Origin: Comamonadaceae bacterium UBA4962
GTDB taxonomy: Bacteria; Pseudomonadota; Gammaproteobacteria; Burkholderiales; Burkholderiaceae_C
Direction of reading: 5' to 3'
Length of the DNA stretch: 64,000 nt
Assembly (NCBI GenBank): GCA_002397315.1
Contig: DHAE01000023.1
Coordinates: 78,770 to 142,769, forward strand
Of the stretch, positions 62,588 to 64,000 are shown one piece after another; the stretch's first letter is position 1; every line of letters begins with the position of its first letter. Position numbers and translations under genes: made by a program. Below the pieces are notes generated by a model. The model had not been told where the DNA came from. It did no database searches and was given only the letters and a program-made list of their open reading frames with translations.

Positions 62588-63472
62588 TCAGAGCCAGTAC
62601 ACCAGCACGTACAGGCCCAGCCACACCACGTCCACGAAGTGCCAGTACCACGCGGCGCCCTCGAAGCCGAAGTGGCGCTCGGCCGTGAAGTGCCCTTTCT
62701 GCAGCCGCAGCGTGATGAACAGCAGCATCAGCATGCCCACGAAGACGTGGAAGCCGTGGAAGCCCGTCAGCATGAAGAACGTGGAGCCGAAGACGCCGGA
62801 ACTGAGCTTGAGGTTCAGTTCGGTGTAGAGGTGGAAGTACTCGTAGCCCTGCACGCAGAGGAACACGAAGCCGAGGACCACGGTGGCCCACATGAAGCCC
62901 ACGGCCCGGCCGCGGTGGTTCTCGCGCAGCGCGTGGTGGGCGATGGTGAGCGTGACGCCCGAGGTGAGCAGCAGCGCCGTGTTGATGGTGGGCAGCCAGA
63001 ACGGCCCCACGGTCTGGAACGGCTCGACGATACCGGCCGGCGAGGTCGTGGCGCCCGCGGAGACGCTGGGCCACGCGGCCTTGAAGTCGGGCCAGAGCAG
63101 CGCGTTGTCGAGGCTGCCCAGCGCGGGAATGGAGTGCGAGCGCGCCCACCAGAGGGCCGTGAAGAACGCTCCGAAGAACATCACCTCGGAAAAGATGAAC
63201 CAGCTCATGCTCCAGCGGTACGAGAGGTCGATCTTGCGCCCGTAGAGGCCGCCTTCGCTCTCGCGGGCCGCATCCCGGAACCACTGGTAGAGCACGAAGA
63301 GCCACCAGGCCAAGCCGAAGAACAGCGAGTACTTGCCCCACTCGTGGCCGTTGATCCACTGGCCGGCGCCGAGGATGACGAAGAACAGGCCCGCGGCCGC
63401 CATGACCGGATGGCGGGATTCCGCGGGAACGTAGTAGTACGGCGTGGCGCCCTGGGGGGTTGTTGCACTCAT
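62588..63472 (-). CDS. ctaE: Cytochrome c oxidase subunit III
   Basis: A 294-residue subunit with seven helices. Seen are YYYVPAESRHPVMAAAGLF, MSWFIFSEVMFFGAFF, HHALRENHRG, MLTGFHGFHVFVGMLMLL and AAWYWHFVDVVWLGLY. AGGAG precedes the ATG at 63472. Subunits I and II are expected beyond the right edge. Confidence 0.97.
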   Translation of the reverse strand: MSATTPQGATPYYYVPAESRHPVMAAAGLFFVILGAGQWINGHEWGKYSLFFGLAWWLFVLYQWFRDAARESEGGLYGRKIDLSYRWSMSWFIFSEVMFFGAFFTALWWARSHSIPALGSLDNALLWPDFKAAWPSVSAGATTSPAGIVEPFQTVGPFWLPTINTALLLTSGVTLTIAHHALRENHRGRAVGFMWATVVLGFVFLCVQGYEYFHLYTELNLKLSSGVFGSTFFMLTGFHGFHVFVGMLMLLFITLRLQKGHFTAERHFGFEGAAWYWHFVDVVWLGLYVLVYWL

Positions 63473-63534
63473 GGCTGGCTCCTGTCTTTCCTTCTTGTCG
63501 TATGCGGTGTCTCGGGGGCTGGCGTCGCGGGCGG

Positions 63535-63765
63535 CTAGACCACCCAGTTCACGAGGGTGATCAGGCCGCCCACGATCAGCACGATCGCCACCAGCCCGAC
63601 CACGATGATGTGCAGCGGGCCGATGCGCTCCGTGTCCTGCTGGTACTCGGACCCCTTGCGGATGCCCAGCAGCGACCACGCCACGGCGCGCACCGTGCGC
63701 CACCACGAACCGGCGCGCGGCGCCTGCGTCGGCACCCGGGCGGGGTCGTGCCGGGAGCCGGTCAC
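63535..63765 (-). CDS. DUF2970 small membrane protein
   Basis: A 76-residue protein with one hydrophobic helix at its end (LHIIVVGLVAIVLIVGGLITLVNWVV) and WWRTVRAVAWSLLGIRKGSEYQQD before it, typical of DUF2970 between cox11 and cox3. It starts with GTG at 63765, overlapping the ctaG stop by three bases. Confidence 0.88.
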   Translation of the reverse strand: MTGSRHDPARVPTQAPRAGSWWRTVRAVAWSLLGIRKGSEYQQDTERIGPLHIIVVGLVAIVLIVGGLITLVNWVV

Positions 63766-64000
63766 GATCCGGCCTCCGCGGGGGCGTGCGGCGCGGCGGA
63801 CACGGTGGACGGGGCCGCAGGCGTCTTGCCGCCCACCTCGAAGAACGTATAGGACAGCGTGATCGTGGTCACGTCCTTGGGCAGGCGCGGATCGACCACG
63901 AAGGCCACCGGCCATTCCTTCTTCTCGCCGGGCTCGAGCGTGTACTGGCTGAAGCAGAAGCATTCGAGCTTGTTGAAGTGCGCGGCCGCCTGCCGCGGCG
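63762..64000 (-). CDS. ctaG: Cytochrome c oxidase assembly protein CtaG/Cox11 (C-terminal part)
   Basis: The last ~79 residues are visible; the gene continues past the right edge. HFNKLECFCFSQYTLEPGE carries the CxC copper motif of Cox11, and FVVDPRLPKDVTTITLSYTFFEV is the conserved end of the domain. A ~20-residue Ala/Pro-rich tail follows. Cox11 inserts CuB into subunit I. Confidence 0.95.
   Translation of the reverse strand, partial: PRQAAAHFNKLECFCFSQYTLEPGEKKEWPVAFVVDPRLPKDVTTITLSYTFFEVGGKTPAAPSTVSAAPHAPAEAGS

Overview
The window is high-GC, densely packed chromosomal DNA with the gene content and order of a betaproteobacterium of the family Comamonadaceae, most likely Acidovorax or a close relative. 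The reasons are the run rhodanese-grxC-secB-gpsA next to gpmA-ctpA-moeB, a Bug-family tricarboxylate receptor, an OFA oxalate/formate transporter, DUF3460, DUF2970 and DUF2909 genes, and a betaproteobacterial cox assembly cluster. The assignment is by recognition of protein families, not by a search. I saw no rRNA, tRNA, CRISPR array, insertion sequence or prophage.

Layout. 1-4119: end of a dispersed repeat, a broken RHS fragment, a group II truncated haemoglobin, an orphan FtsX-type permease and a small zinc-finger protein. 4378-11318 (all minus strand): an OFA transporter, a Cache chemoreceptor, an FdhF/YdeP-type molybdopterin oxidoreductase and FdhD carrying an extra N-terminal domain, together an apparent formate/oxalate module. 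11577-20546: apbC, a degenerate Mrr-like membrane protein, poxB, metG, small lipoproteins, YitT, DUF3460 and scpA. 20679-32990: a cofactor district with nadB, a tight bioA-bioD-bioF-queE-queD run, pabB-pabC fusion, nadA, nadC, panB and panC. 33198-39095: a 24-residue membrane peptide, gpsA, secB, grxC, rhodanese, gpmA, ctpA and moeB. 39190-45219: two response regulators, a CHASE3 histidine kinase, then an envelope/stress run (DUF1328, YqjD-like, ferritin-like, BON, zinc peptidase). 45275-57907: coaD, rsmD, paired M16 peptidases, ftsY, hemerythrin, a second chemoreceptor, RidA, rpoH, a Bug receptor, a Rossmann protein and an FNR-type regulator. 57964-64000: cytochrome c oxidase assembly genes running right to left.

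Regulation visible in the sequence. A near-perfect CIRCE element lies 30 bases before rpoH, which would place the heat-shock sigma factor under HrcA. An FNR-type box lies before the Rossmann/FNR-regulator pair, and that regulator keeps all four cluster-ligand cysteines. A perfect palindrome of similar geometry lies upstream of the OFA transporter gene. Rho-independent terminators are clear after ctpA, between the two response regulators, after the BON gene, after the hemerythrin gene and after rpoH.

Structure not explained by genes. Two full copies and one window-edge partial copy of a 112-bp element with 18-bp terminal inverted repeats lie at 18590, 56315 and 1. Several hairpins that expose the same TCCTAC sequence in their loops lie upstream of stress and chemotaxis genes. 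The start codons of SURF1 and a DUF2909 gene on opposite strands share one CATG. No gene-free stretch exceeds 300 bases; the longest gaps are described individually.
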